Assembly (NCBI GenBank): GCA_032622095.1
Contig: CP136068.1
Span: forward strand, 118,285,509 to 118,349,508
Origin: Siphonodentalium dalli
Taxonomy: Eukaryota; Mollusca; Scaphopoda; Gadilida; Siphonodentaliidae
DNA: 64,000 bases
Direction of reading: 5' to 3'
The position numbers and the translations under genes were made by a program. How positions within the stretch are numbered: the first letter of the stretch is position 1; each line of letters opens with the position of its first letter. The notes under the pieces were generated by a model. The model was not told the DNA's origin and did not search any database. It saw only the letters and a program-made list of their open reading frames with translations. Shown here piece by piece: positions 1 to 10,943 of this stretch.

Positions 1-434
1 ACTTTGTTTATTATTTTTGTTGAATTTACCAAATAGCAAATAGACGACGTCACAGGGCTCATTTCCACAAATCTCAACGGATTTAAAAGATTTTTGGTAT
101 ATGAGTTCACATGACCAGTATCTAGTACGAGTTCACAAACCAGGTCCGACCGGATATTTTCAGCAGAGTTATTGGACTTTGTTTATTTCTGTGTGTGCAA
201 ATGGACGACGTCACAGGGCCCATTTCCACAATTGTCAACGGATTTCAAAGATTTTTGGTATATGAGTTCACGACCAGTATCTAGAACGAGTTCGCAAACC
301 AGGTCCGGCCGGATATTTTCAGCAGAGTTATTGGACTTGTGCAAATGGACGACGTCACATGGCTAATTTCCACAAATGTCAGTCCTAAAATGAGTTCGCA
401 AGCCAGGCTTTTTGACAAAATCCCACCTCTTGTT
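1..434 (+). repeat. 3' part of a Helentron/pearl-like tandem-repeat element
   Basis: A monomer carrying GACGACGTCACAGGGC recurs near 43, 204 and 348 (spacing 161 and 144). The unit also contains a GAGTTATTGGACTT segment. The block ends in CCACCTCTTGTT, the same end word seen at about 3332, 4758, 8575 (as CCTCTAGTT) and 33450. Its start lies outside the window. About 160-bp monomers with a fixed end word are known from bivalve pearl and Helentron-associated elements; the assignment is by architecture only. Confidence 0.6.
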
Positions 435-2400
435 TACTGAGAACACAAACATTAAATCCTTTGACACGGGCTACAGGTCGCACCTTTAGTCTGATAATCA
501 TAAAATGTGTCATGGATGTTAACATTGACATGTAGATGGAAACGAGTCATTTTGGTGTCATTCGGCCAAAAAACATGGCCGCTGGCAGCCATCTTAGATT
601 TCAAAATTCAATCCATTGGCGCGGGCTACAGGTTGTACTGTTTGTCTGATCATCACGAAATTTGTCATGGATGTTAATATTGACATGTAGATGGGAACGA
701 GTGATTTTGGGGTCGTTTGGCCAAAAAACATGGCCGCCAGCAGCCATCTTGGATTTCAAAATTCAATCCATTCATGCCTTTGATCTGATCTTTATGAAGT
801 TTGTCATGAATGTTGCCATTGACATGTAAATGGGAACGAGTCATTTTGGGGTCAATCGGCAAAAAAACATGGCTGCTGGCAGCCATCTTGGATTTCAAAA
901 TTCAATCCATTGGCGCGGGTTACAGGTCGTACTGTTCTTCTGATTATCATGAAATTTGTCATGGATGTTAGTATTGACATGTAGATGGGAACGAGTGATT
1001 TTGGGGTCGTTCGGCCAAAAAACATGGCCGCCAGCAGCCATCTTGGATTTTACTCTTTGCATGACTAAATCCTTTGGCGCAGGCTACAGGTCGTAGCTTT
1101 GGTCGGAACTTCATGAAATTTGTCATGGATGTTAACAATGACATGTAGATGGGAACGAGTCATTTTCGGGTCGTTCGGCCAAAAAACATGGCCGCTGGCA
1201 GCCATCTTGGATTTTACTCTTTGCATGACTAAATCCTTTGGCGCGGGCTACAGGTCGTACCTTTGGTCCGATGTTTATGAAGTTTGTCATGAATGTTGCC
1301 ATTGACATGTAAATGGGAATGAGTCATTTTGGGTTCATTCGGCAAAAAAATATGGCTGCTGGCAGCCATCTTGGATTTTAAAATTCAATCCATTGGCGCG
1401 GGTTACAGGTCGTACTGTTCTTCTGATTATCATGAAATTTGTCATGGATGTTAGTATTGACATGTAGATGGGAACGAGTCATTTTGGGGTCGTTCGGCCA
1501 AAAAACAATGCCGCCAGCAGCCATCTTGGATTTTACTCTTTGCATGACTAAATCCTTTGGCGTGGGCAACAGGTCGTAGCTTTGGTCGGAACTTCATGAA
1601 ATTTGTCATGGATGTTAACAATGACATGTAGATGGGAACGAGTCATTTTGGGGTCGTTTGGCCAAAAAACATGGCCGCTGGCAGCCATCTTGGATTTCAA
1701 AATTCAATCCATTGGCGCAGGCTACATGTCGTACTTTTCGTCTGATCATCATGAAATAATTCATAGATGTTAATATTGACATGTAGATGGGAACGAGTGA
1801 TTTTGGGGTCGTTCGGCCAAAAAACATGGCCGCCAGCAGCCATCCTGGATTTTACTCTTTGCATGACTAAATCCTTTGGCACGGGCTACAGGTCGTAGCT
1901 TTGGTCGGAACTTCATGAAATTTGTCATGGATGTTAACAATGACATATAGATCGGAACGAGTCATTTTGGGGTCGTTCAGCTGAAAAACATGGCCACCAG
2001 CAGCCATCTTGGATTTTACTCTTTGCATGACTAAATCCTTTGGCGCGGGCTACAGGTCATAGCTTTGGTCAGATCTTCATGAAATTTGTAATGGATGTTA
2101 ACAATGACAAGTAGATGGGAACTAGTCCTTTTGGGGTCAATTGGCCAAAAAACATGGCCACCAGCAGCCATCTTGGATTTTACTCTTTGCATGACTAAAT
2201 CCTTTGGCACATGTTAGACATTTCAATTAGCACCTTTCCTATTCCTCCATTTACTGTCATTTGACAGTCAACCATTAAATTATTCCCCTACCTAAGTTGA
2301 GCTACAGTGTCATTGACACTTCCATTTTTGAAATTCGTCAAAAAACATGGCTGCCAGCAGCCATCTTTCATTTCAAATTTGAATCCATCGGCACAGCATG
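435..2400 (+). repeat. Tandem array with two alternating monomer types (155 and 164 bp)
   Basis: The anchor AGCCATCTTGGAT recurs at about 587, 742, 881, 1036, 1200, 1364, 1519, 1683, 1838, 2002 and 2166. The spacings are 155, 139, 155, 164, 164, 155, 164, 155, 164 and 164. Units followed by TTCAAAATTCAATCC are the short type; those followed by TTTACTCTTTGCATGAC are the long type. After 2210 the array decays into a unique-looking end containing AAGTTGAGCTACAGTG and a small hairpin (AGTGTCATTGACACT, 2306-2320). Open frames on either strand here are repeat shadows, not genes. Confidence 0.9.
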
Positions 2401-2412
2401 CAGCCAGTATTT

Positions 2413-3332
2413 ATTATGCCCCCGACTTGAAGTCGGCGGGTATATAGTCGACGTCTCCGTCCGTACGTCCGTTCGTACAAACATTTTGCATTATTGTTCA
2501 GCAACCGCTGGGCAGATTTAACTGATATTTGGTTTGGTGATAGACTGGCATGGGGGAACAGCTACATGCATAGCGCGGGTTTCGTCCACCCATTTTCACC
2601 AGAGTTATGGCCCTTTTTTACTTAGAAAATTCAATTTTTCTCTTTTTTTGGGGGTTTCCAGATGCTAGCGTGAGCTTTGGTGGTACGATTGCAAATCCCG
2701 TATTTTTGTGGATCAGCTATATGAAAATACATGTCAAGTGCGAATTTGGGTATGATCTGATGATTTTTGCCTGAGTTATGGTCCTTTTTTCAACTTAGAA
2801 AATTTCAATTTTGTCTGTCCGTACAAACATTTTGCATTATTGTTCAGCAACCGCTGGGAAGATTTAGCTGATATTTGGTATGGTGATAGAGCAGCATGGG
2901 GGAACAGCTACATGCATAGCGCGGGTTTCGTCCACCCATTTTCACTGGAGTTATGGCCCTTTTTTTACTTAGAAAATTCAAATTTTTTCTAGTTTTTTTG
3001 GTTTCCAAATGATAGCGTGATGAGCTTTGGTGGTACGATTGCAAATCCTGTATTTTTTTGGATCAGTTATATGAAAATACATGTCAAGTGCGAATTTGGG
3101 TATGATCTGATGACTTTTCCCAGAGTTATGGCCCTTTTCTCAACTTAGAAAATTTAAATTTTTGCTTGTTTTTGGGTTTCCGGATCGCTTGTTTTTGGGT
3201 TTCCGGAATTTCTAGTACAAACTTCTTTTGGAATGGTCATATAGACCTCCTCGGATATCCGCAGTTTCGTCCATGCTTAATCCTAATTGCAACGGACGGG
3301 GGCAAATGCCACGTGACAGCGTACCTCTTGTT
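2413..3332 (+). mobile_element. Helentron/pearl-like element H1
   Basis: It starts with a small hairpin (CCGACTT/AAGTCGG, 2422-2437) followed by GGGTATATAG and CCGTCCG repeats. It contains two copies of a roughly 350-bp unit (about 2466-2815 and 2816-3150) with ACATTTTGCATTATTG and GAGTTATGGCCC, and it ends at CCTCTTGTT. It seems to sit inside the surrounding 155/164-bp monomer family, which resumes at about 3400. No coding potential was seen. Confidence 0.6.
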
Positions 3333-4136
3333 GGAGAATTGTTTTGAAAATTTGCAAGCATTTTTAGGATCACCTCAATCGGAGCCATTAAATTTGAACA
3401 AAGTTTGATGAAAAACATGGCTGTCTGCAACCATCTTGGATATTACTCTTTGTATGATTAAATTTTTTGGCACACCCTACAGACCTCATCCGATCATCAC
3501 CAAACTTTATATGGATCTTCATGTTGATTTCTAGATGGGAGCCATCAATTTTTTCAGAAATCTGTAGAAAAACATGGCTGCCAGTAGCCATCTTGGAGTT
3601 TACTCTTTGCATGACTAAATCCTTCGGCACATCCTACAGGCCACATCCCTCATCTGAGCATCACCAAACTCCATATGGATCTTCAGGGTGACCTCTAGAT
3701 AGGAGCCATCTATTATTTCCAAAATTCGTTAAAAAACATGGCTGCCAGCGACCATCTTGGATTTTACTCTTTGCCTGACTAATTCCTTTGGAACACCCTG
3801 CAGGCCACATCCCTCGTCCAGTCGTCACCAAACTTCATATGGATCTTCGGGATGACCTGTAGATTGGAACCATCGATTATTGCCGAAATTTTTAATAAAA
3901 CATGGCTGTCAGCAGTTATCTTGGATTTAAAATTTTAATCCATCTGCACACCCTGCAGCCCACATTTAGTGGTGAAATGTTTGAAATGAAAATAATTTCA
4001 TCTACACAATACAAGACCTTTACAATAACTTTTTGGCTTTCATTCTTTATCATTCTATTCATTGCTCAGCAAAAAATAAACTCCTTCCCCAAGTTGAGCT
4101 ACATTGTCATTGACACTTTCATTTATCGATAATTAT
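3333..4136 (+). repeat. Diverged continuation of the 155/164-bp monomer array and its end
   Basis: Further monomers with CATGGCTG...CCATCTTGGA lie near 3429, 3586, 3750 and 3914 (spacing 157 to 164). They are followed by the same end as at 2285-2330: CCAAGTTGAGCTACATTG and a TGTCATTGACA hairpin (about 4103-4117). The copies are more diverged than the first array. Confidence 0.8.
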
Positions 4137-4758
4137 TATACCCCCACTTTCGAAGAAAATGGAGGGTATACTGGATTGACTGCATCCGTCCGTCCATCAC
4201 GCTTTCTCCCTCCGTATGTGCATCAGTCTGTCCGTCCGTCCGACCTCATAACTCGAACAACTATGAACCGATTTCAATAATCTTTTGTATGCAATCTCCT
4301 TATGACTGCCTCTGTGCATGATGCTAATTGCAGTTCGGTCCGACTTTTTTTTAAGTTACTCCTCATTTTCGACTTATTTTGACTTACAAAATTCTGTCCG
4401 ACTTATCAACTTTAACAAATATGAACCGATTTCAATAATTTTTTAGTATACATGCTGCTCACAATACCCTCTCTACATGATGCGGCTAGGGATTGGCTCA
4501 GACTGTTTTTCATGATATTAATTACACTTCATTTTCGACTTATTTTGACTTGGAAAATTCTGTCCGACTTAATAACTTTAACAAATATGAACCAATTTGA
4601 ATAATATTTTCTATACAAGCTTCTTGTGACACCATATCGATATTATTAGTCCGAATTTTTCTTTAAAGTTAAAAATCTTTTTTGTTGGGTTTACGGATAA
4701 TGCGTGTTGAATTTGCCACGGTGGGGGTATGCTAGCACTCGAGTGCACACCTCTTGTT
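4137..4758 (+). mobile_element. Helentron/pearl-like element H2
   Basis: The start is a hairpin-prone GGGTATACTGG block (TACCCCCACTTT.../GGAGGGTA, 4139-4170) followed by a GTCCGTCC-rich stretch. Two to three units carry ATGAACCGATTTCAATAAT and TTCGACTTATTTTGACTT. The end is CACACCTCTTGTT. The layout matches H1 and H3. No coding sequence. Confidence 0.6.
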
Positions 4759-5436
4759 GACTTTGAAGAGGACAATATATCTTCTCCTGTGATATCGAGG
4801 TACTCATTAGCCGGTGCTCTCTGTGATTTTTGTGTTCAGCATCTATTTTCAAAGTTTTGGAACAGTTTATCCTAGAATAGTATATTATAATTGGAAAATA
4901 TAGCTTTAATTTGATCGATTGTCATTGGAATTTTAAGAATCAGTTTAGGTGTTTGTGAATTATGAGGGGTATCTGAAAAGTTAAATCCCTTGTTGACAAT
5001 GTATTGTTTATTGATGCATCTTTTAAAGTGGTGCACTCATTTTAAACTGATTTATTTTTTAATTTATATTTTACTCATTTTAACGACAAATATATCTTCA
5101 GAAATGACTAAGAACTGAAACTGTCATCAGATCCAAGACTTTCAAAAATATATTTTTGTCCATTTTGAATTTGTGCAGATAGGTGCACAAATTTAAAGTA
5201 TGCGAATTCAAAACTGAGCAAAAAATAGCACTGCACAAATTTACATGTGAGTAAGGTAATCATTTTCCATCCGATTGAACCCAAACTTAATATGGCTCGC
5301 CAGATTGGCCTCTAGTATTACTTAAACATTTAAACTTTCCACATTCTATGTAGGTCCATTGACTGTAACATATGACATTATCCCCCTTTCCAAGTTGAGC
5401 TACAGTGTCATTGACACTTTCATTTTATATTTTCAG
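4759..5436 (+). other. Intron sequence upstream of the first visible STING exon
   Basis: No upstream STING exon was recognised here. From about 5270 the sequence is a repeat copy (CCAGATTGGCCTCTAGTATTAC...) ending in the AAGTTGAGCTACAGTG word and the hairpin at 5404-5418. That places a repeat end 18 bases before the exon. The acceptor TATATTTTCAG is at 5426-5436. Confidence 0.6.
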
Positions 5437-5660
5437 CTTTCTATGGAAGAATTTCAAAATGGCATGATAACAGAGATCCTCTTAAATATAAATATGTTTC
5501 AAAAAAGCTCCTTATCATTATACCAAAGTCTTGCAGGACAGCAAATACTTTTGAATATTGTGCTGAAGAAAGAGAGCTCAAGATATGTACTCGCACAGTG
5601 GCTGGTGCAGCAGGGCGAACATATGCCATTCAGGTCTATTCCATCAGTGACGGTGAAAAG
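5437..5660 (+). CDS. STING1: STING, internal exon 1 of 3 visible (ligand-binding domain, N-terminal part)
   Basis: The exon is 224 bases: 2 bases of a split codon plus 74 codons starting FYGRISKWHD and ending SISDGEK, followed by GTAACT. The upstream acceptor is TATATTTTCAG. The exon reads through the LLIIIPKSC core strand, which in STING is an LLxxxPxxC-type strand. It then reads AGAAGRTY, matching the AGxxxRxY segment whose Arg and Tyr (human R238, Y240) contact the cyclic dinucleotide. STING is the ER-membrane receptor for cGAMP and related dinucleotides and triggers innate immune signalling. The preceding helix with the base-stacking Tyr (human Y167) and the four membrane helices are not in this exon and were not found upstream in the window. 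A longer open frame overlaps in another reading frame but does not fit the exon phases. Family assignment rests on motif order over all three exons. Confidence 0.86.
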
Positions 5661-7197
5661 GTAACTGTTTATTTGTTAATATCAGGGTTGTTGTAATCAT
5701 AATCAGAAATTGCAATCAAAGTAATCAATTACATAATTTGGAGTACTGTATACCCAGTAAGCCCATCCCTGCATGAGAATAAGCCCAGTCTATGTTTTTG
5801 CTCCCAAAAAAATCATGGGGTGGTCCTCGTAGATAAGCCCACCCCCATGTTTAGAACTTACAGGGCAAGCAGTGATGGGTTAGTGCAAAATACACCCATT
5901 TACCATATGAACAATAAAAACAACATGGTAATTATAATGAAAATTAATTTATGACTGGAGTAATAAATTCATTTTCATTATAATTACCATGATGTTTGCA
6001 TCGTTCATACACCACATGAGTATATCTGGCACTAAAAATATTATTGTTCTTGTTGAGAATTGTTCCGGTCACAACATGTGGTCTGATTAAAAAAAAAAAT
6101 TTATCAACCTTTCGCGAGTAGAACTCTCTTCAAGAACACTATTTACACTGTCCAATTGCTATATTATCTCTGTTCTCGTGGTTCTAGAATGTAAGTATTA
6201 TATCGAACCTTCGACCAGTGAGACAAAATTGGATTTGTACATCTTGTTTATGTTTGAAATTGTCACTCAGTTTGTTTCATGTTGACAATGTAGCAAATAC
6301 ACAGGAAGCAAATTAACTGGCATCGCATCGCATCACAATTTGGTACCCACATTTGGATAATAGCTATGCAATTTGGTATGACTTTGCTTTTAGAACAATG
6401 CTATCTAATCATTGCCTTTGGACTACTTAGCTATTAATATGGCTATATCATTTTCTGATGTCTCTAATGCCTCTATTGTGCAGATAAGGAAAGCTATGGT
6501 ATCTAAATTTAAAAAATGTTTCAACAATACACATGACATGCTATTAACAGTTGAATACAAAATCTGAGTATATCACTCTACAGATAGTCTGAGGTCATTA
6601 TAAATTTGATAGGTTTAACAGAATTGCCAAGATTAAGCGTAAACAATACCAGTGATTAACTGACAGCTCTGCTATATAATTGATATTAATGGGTCAGCTG
6701 TGAGGTGGCTTATCTTGATGGCTGTGTTGTTGGTAGAAGTTGAAATATTATCATTGTAGACTTAAATTGGACTCTATTAACCCAATTATTCCATGTCCAG
6801 GTCACCTTTTCTCATTTAATCCAAGGCTGTGCTGGTGCAGCATTACAGATCCGATGCCAGTGCATTCTCTTATATATGCGAGTCTCCCTATTTGACCCAT
6901 AAATTCCAATAATTTGTGTTATTATGTACATTTATCTATAATAGTACATAACAGTAAAACAGTATACTCTGTAATTCAACATCAAAACTCTTAATTATGA
7001 TTCCAATCATAGTAATTTACTATCGCCAAGGGACGGGTTAAACATCGTGATCAGCCTTTTATGGTGCATTAATGTCCTTGGGGAAGATCTGCAATGGTTT
7101 GAACATGCAAGGTGAACTCACCAAGAACAGCTCATGAATATCATGTAACGGGTTGTTTTAGCGACAGAATTCAACTGGAATTACAATATAATTTCAG
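5661..7197 (+). other. STING intron (1.5 kb)
   Basis: Donor GTAACT at 5661 and acceptor ACAATATAATTTCAG ending at 7197. The intron contains the hairpin at 5924-5991. A stretch near 6305-6350 (GGAAGCAAATTAACTGGCAT) resembles, in inverted orientation, 12600-12660 inside the first DIRS-like element. A lone copy of the TTCTCTTATATATGCGAG word lies at 6867-6884. Nothing else was recognised. Confidence 0.7.
5924..5991. repeat. Short perfect-stem hairpin
   Basis: CATGGTAATTATAATGAAAA at 5924 is repeated in inverse at the right end, giving a stem of at least 21 bp around a loop of about 26 bases. It is likely a small foldback element or its relic inside the STING intron. Confidence 0.75.
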
Positions 7198-7384
7198 ACC
7201 TACTATTTCGGTGGACATTATGCAACACCAGTTGTGACTATCGAAGAAATGATGAAAGACAGAATAGCAGGCATGAGTCAAGATCAGATGGTGAAGCAAG
7301 TTGAGAAATTTAGTTGTGAAGTTGAAAAAGCCCTCAGGAAGGACAAAAAACTTGAAGGGAGATATACCTTGATCTTCTATGATG
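7198..7384 (+). CDS. STING1: STING, exon 2 of 3 visible (ligand-binding domain, central part)
   Basis: The exon is 187 bases: 62 codons plus one base, starting TYYFGGHYATP after the acceptor ATTTCAG and ending in IFYD|G before GTAAGG. HYATPVVTIEEM corresponds to the EYATPLxTLxxM signature of STING; Thr and Pro of YATP are ligand-pocket residues (human T263, P264). The usual acidic residue before YATP (human E260) is His here. The helix MSQDQMVKQVEKFSCEVEKA and the strand GRYTLIFYD match the following helix and final strand of the domain. The junction with the previous exon is phase 0. The reading frame stays open past the donor to a stop at 7440, so intron retention would give a truncated protein. 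Confidence 0.88.
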
Positions 7385-7657
7385 GTAAGGCTGATATCTC
7401 CGTCTTAAATTGCGCCATGATGACAAAGGTTGCTATGTAGTTTCCATACTGTGAGTCTCCCGATTTGAGGCCTAAAACTCCCGCAACATGCGCTCCCGCA
7501 ACCTCCATACATTCTCACGGTTTGGGGAAATACAGGCAATAAAAAAAATTCAGTTAAGAAATTTTAGTCTCTTGCGTAAGTCTCGCTAAGTTGGGTGTTT
7601 TCTATTGTCTACCTGAATAGGCACCTCAAGATAGTGTCGGCTTATGTATTGGGGCTT

Positions 7658-8575
7658 TATTATACCGCAACGAAGTTAGGGGGTATACTGGAGTCATCTG
7701 AGCCGTCCGTCCGTGGACACAAATTTGTCCGGAGTTTTTCTCAGTCGTTTGTTTTATCAATTTCCTTGAAACTTGGCACAGACATCAACCACCATGGGAA
7801 CCTGTGCACCTGCAATTATGACGTCTGTCGGACATTTTTGGTGGAGTTATCCACCTTTTTCGACTTAGAAAATTTTCGCAACATGTATACTTTTGTCCGA
7901 GCTTTTATTCCTACATTTTTAGGTCAATTGTTTTAAAACGTGGCACAGATATTTAGTACCATGGGAACTTGTGCACCTGCGATTATGACGTCTGTCCGAC
8001 ATTTTTTGGTGGAGTTATCCCTCTTTTTCGACTTAGAAATTTTTTTGCAACATGCACAATTTTGTCCGAGCTTTTATTCCTACATTTTTCGGTCAATGTT
8101 TTTTAATCTTGGCACTGATATTTAGTACCATGGGAACCTGTGCACCTGCGATTATGACGTCTGTCCGACATTTTTTGGTGGAGTTATCCCTCTTTTTCGA
8201 CTTAGAAATTTTTGTGCAACATGCACAATTTTGTCCGAGCTTTTATTCCTACATTTTTCGGTCAATGTTTTTTAATCTTGGAACTGATATTTAGTACCAT
8301 GGGAACCTGTGCACCTGCGATTATGACGTCTGTCCGACATTTTTTGTGTGGAGTTATTCCCCTTTTTCGACTTAGATATTTTTTCGCAACATGCATAATT
8401 TTGTCCAAGCTTTTATTCCTACATTTTTCGGTCAATAGGTTTAAGATTAGGGTTATGGTTGTACACCTGCAATGGGAACCGTTATTTTATTATTTTAACT
8501 AAATGTTTACTGACATGTGAAACATCTTAGTATTTTTAAAACAGGGGGGTATCCGTAGTCCCCACACCTCTAGTT
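7658..8575 (+). mobile_element. Helentron/pearl-like element H3
   Basis: It starts at TTATACCGCAACGAAG / GGGGGTATACTGG followed by CCGTCCGTCCG. Four monomers carry ACCATGGGAACCTGTGCACC, with anchors near 7792, 7959, 8128 and 8297 (spacing 167 to 169). The end is CCCCACACCTCTAGTT, a one-base variant of the CTCTTGTT end. Overlapping open frames along the array are repeat shadows. Confidence 0.65.
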
Positions 8576-8803
8576 AGGAATTTTATTTTTATATGCCCAT
8601 TTTGGAAAAAACAGTGTATTATGTTATTGGTTTTTCCATCCATTTGTCCATCTGTCTTACCATCTGTTGTCCGTCTGTCTGTTTGCTTTTCGTCCCCAGA
8701 CATTCCGTCCTGCATTGTTTGAGTTTGGTCAGACTCATTTTGGCGGAGTTACTGCCCTTTTTCCACATAGAATCTTTTGTCCCAGTCTGTATTCCTTTAT
8801 TTT
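8576..8803 (+). repeat. Left part of another Helentron-like copy, cut by the DIRS-like element
   Basis: It has CCATCTGTTGTCCGTCTG, GGCGGAGTTACTGCCC and TTTTGTCCCAGTCTGTATTCC, parallel to the H3 monomer. The monomer's continuation (AGTCACTGTTTTAAAAACTT GGCACTGATG) appears at 13401, immediately right of the DIRS-like element. This defines both insertion boundaries. Confidence 0.65.
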
Positions 8804-8974
8804 TTCCGCCAAGGAGAAGCCCTCAACTGAACTATATGGATTACGTCTCCGGCCTTGTGTCAATCAGGAGGGATAAAATTTTATTGCTGTGCCGACCCCA
8901 CTCACACCCGTGTCCAGATTAGTCTCGCATGAATACACCCGCATTCTATCTATTGTCTAGTCAGTTTTTATTCC
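8804..8974 (+). repeat. Left inverted terminal repeat of DIRS-like element A
   Basis: It begins CCGCCAAGGAGAAGCCC and continues with CTGAACTATATGG, CGGCCTTGTGTCAATCAGG and CACACCCGTGTCCAG to CAGTTTTTATTCC. All inner segments recur reverse-complemented at 13198-13350. Only the outermost 30 or so bases differ, as expected when the two ends carry different tips. Confidence 0.85.
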
Positions 8975-10356
8975 TCCTCGCCAGGACAGGATCGTTTCTA
9001 TTTTCTCAAGGTTGTATCTTTCTGTGTTGCGAGTTTATCGACTCAATATTTATTGTTGATATTACAAACTTGCAATTTATTGTACCCGATAGTTAATTAA
9101 TATTTCTCACATCCGAAACGGGAACTTTTTTCGTTTCACTGTATCCGTAATTTGTTTCCGTGTTTTCTGTTTTCCTCAAGACGGCTTTATCTTCCAACAA
9201 TTGGAATTAAGATGGCCATCTTGACAATGACTAAAGAAGCACATAGCTTACTTGTGGCGAAACCACATAGTGCATATTGTGCCACACATACGGCGTGATG
9301 ACTATCATGACTTACAATTGAGGACGCAATGTAGTACGGTATGCGATATCTCCTAATTTCGTGCTACACGTGTTTCACTTTACATAAGTTTCCGTCGACT
9401 CGCTTCGGTTATTTCGTAAGTTCCGTTGCTTTGTATCCTAATGTATACTGCCAAATCATACATGGCACTGCTCTGTTAATTCGCAGAAAGTTGCACAGGA
9501 CAGCCATATCCTCCTTTGTAATAATTTACATGAATAACTACGAAAGATAGTACTTGTTATCACTATCCGATGACAATTCACATTTCTTTCGACTGAGCGA
9601 TCTGTAACATTGTTTTAACGATCAATACCTGCGAATCTACGCCCGCCAGTATGTATGAGCGCGTGGTCTTGTTAGACACATGGCAAATGTAATAACACAT
9701 TACATCGACTTCAAGGTATTTAGAAAATTCTGCCTTGTCTATCACGATTAAATATAATATAACTCATTGTATCATCAGTACAATAGTTACTAACACTCCG
9801 TAACAGGGGGATGGTATTCGTTATCACATATATAACCACACTTCAAATTGATGTGTTGTCTGACGATCTAAATATTGTGTTGCATTCTTTACATCCATGT
9901 ATGTACAGTTTGGGTTACTACGAACTATTGTTCACCAACTGCAATGAAGTGAAAATTGGCTCACTAACTTCTATTTCCACATATATCAAAACGATATTCT
10001 GCCAAATAGCTTTCACTCGTGTATGATGCGCAGTTACATGCAACACATTTATATTGCGCAGAATATCAGTAAGGACTGCATTTGTATTGTTACATGTCTA
10101 AAGCGAGCTTACATGCGCAGCGTTTATATTGCGCACATCTACTGCCAATATATTTCCGAAACCGGCCAAGACATGGCTCTTCGTCTATTGTCACATATCC
10201 ACTGATTATGTGACAAAACGATTCGATACAATCATGACGAAAATGAAGGCAATCGTATCTTCACGTCCGCTGTAAGCGCACTTTCCTAACGGAAACCGCC
10301 TAGTTCTTGCCTATGTGCATTCGGAACTCATCGTCCTCATATACGAGAAAAGACAG

Positions 10357-10384
10357 TATCTTACCTGTCATAGCAGGTAAGATC
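10357..10384. repeat. Short palindrome in element A
   Basis: TCTTACCTG and CAGGTAAGA face each other around a short spacer (about 10359-10382). A stem this size may be transposon structure; no function is claimed. Confidence 0.5.
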
Positions 10385-10943
10385 ACGTGGCCAGGGGTAT
10401 AACGTGATTTTATATTAACCTTCCTTTATACTCAATAACCTAGATTGTATTGTGTTATGTATTTTAACCTTGCTTTGTTATAACTAACAGCATGTCTTGC
10501 AGTCGAACATGATTCGAATTTGATGGCCACACACCGTGCAGGTTGCTCATTCACGGGTGTATTACTTGTTATAGTTGGGTAAGGGCATATTAGTCAATGA
10601 TTACCTACTTTGAGCAACCGTACCAGTCTTTACCTCGGGCAGGACCAGTTCTGGCCCCCCAGGTCCTGCTACGGCAGTGTGAACCAATGGTAGGCGGGTG
10701 CTGCAAGTGGTTGATTCGGGAAACCAATCTTCACGGGCGATTGCTCCGGCACCTTTCTCTCAGGTGCCTAATGGTAGTGGCAATACGATTATTAAATTTC
10801 GAAAAAATTCACATCGATATACTATTATTCCACATAGAGTGAAATTTCCATCAGTATTTTGATTTCGGCCTGGATTCCTGCCACGAAGATCTGTTTATAG
10901 GCCACCACAATTATTGGGCACCTGGGAGTAGCCTTTGGCGGCT

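Noticed and set aside
5359-5664. 101-codon open frame over the STING exon
   Set aside because: It is in a different frame from the STING reading, starts inside a repeat, and does not fit the exon phases; it is a shadow.
7595-8502. Series of overlapping 61-113-codon frames with near-identical sequence
   Set aside because: They are translations of the about 169-bp Helentron-like monomers, not a protein repeat family.
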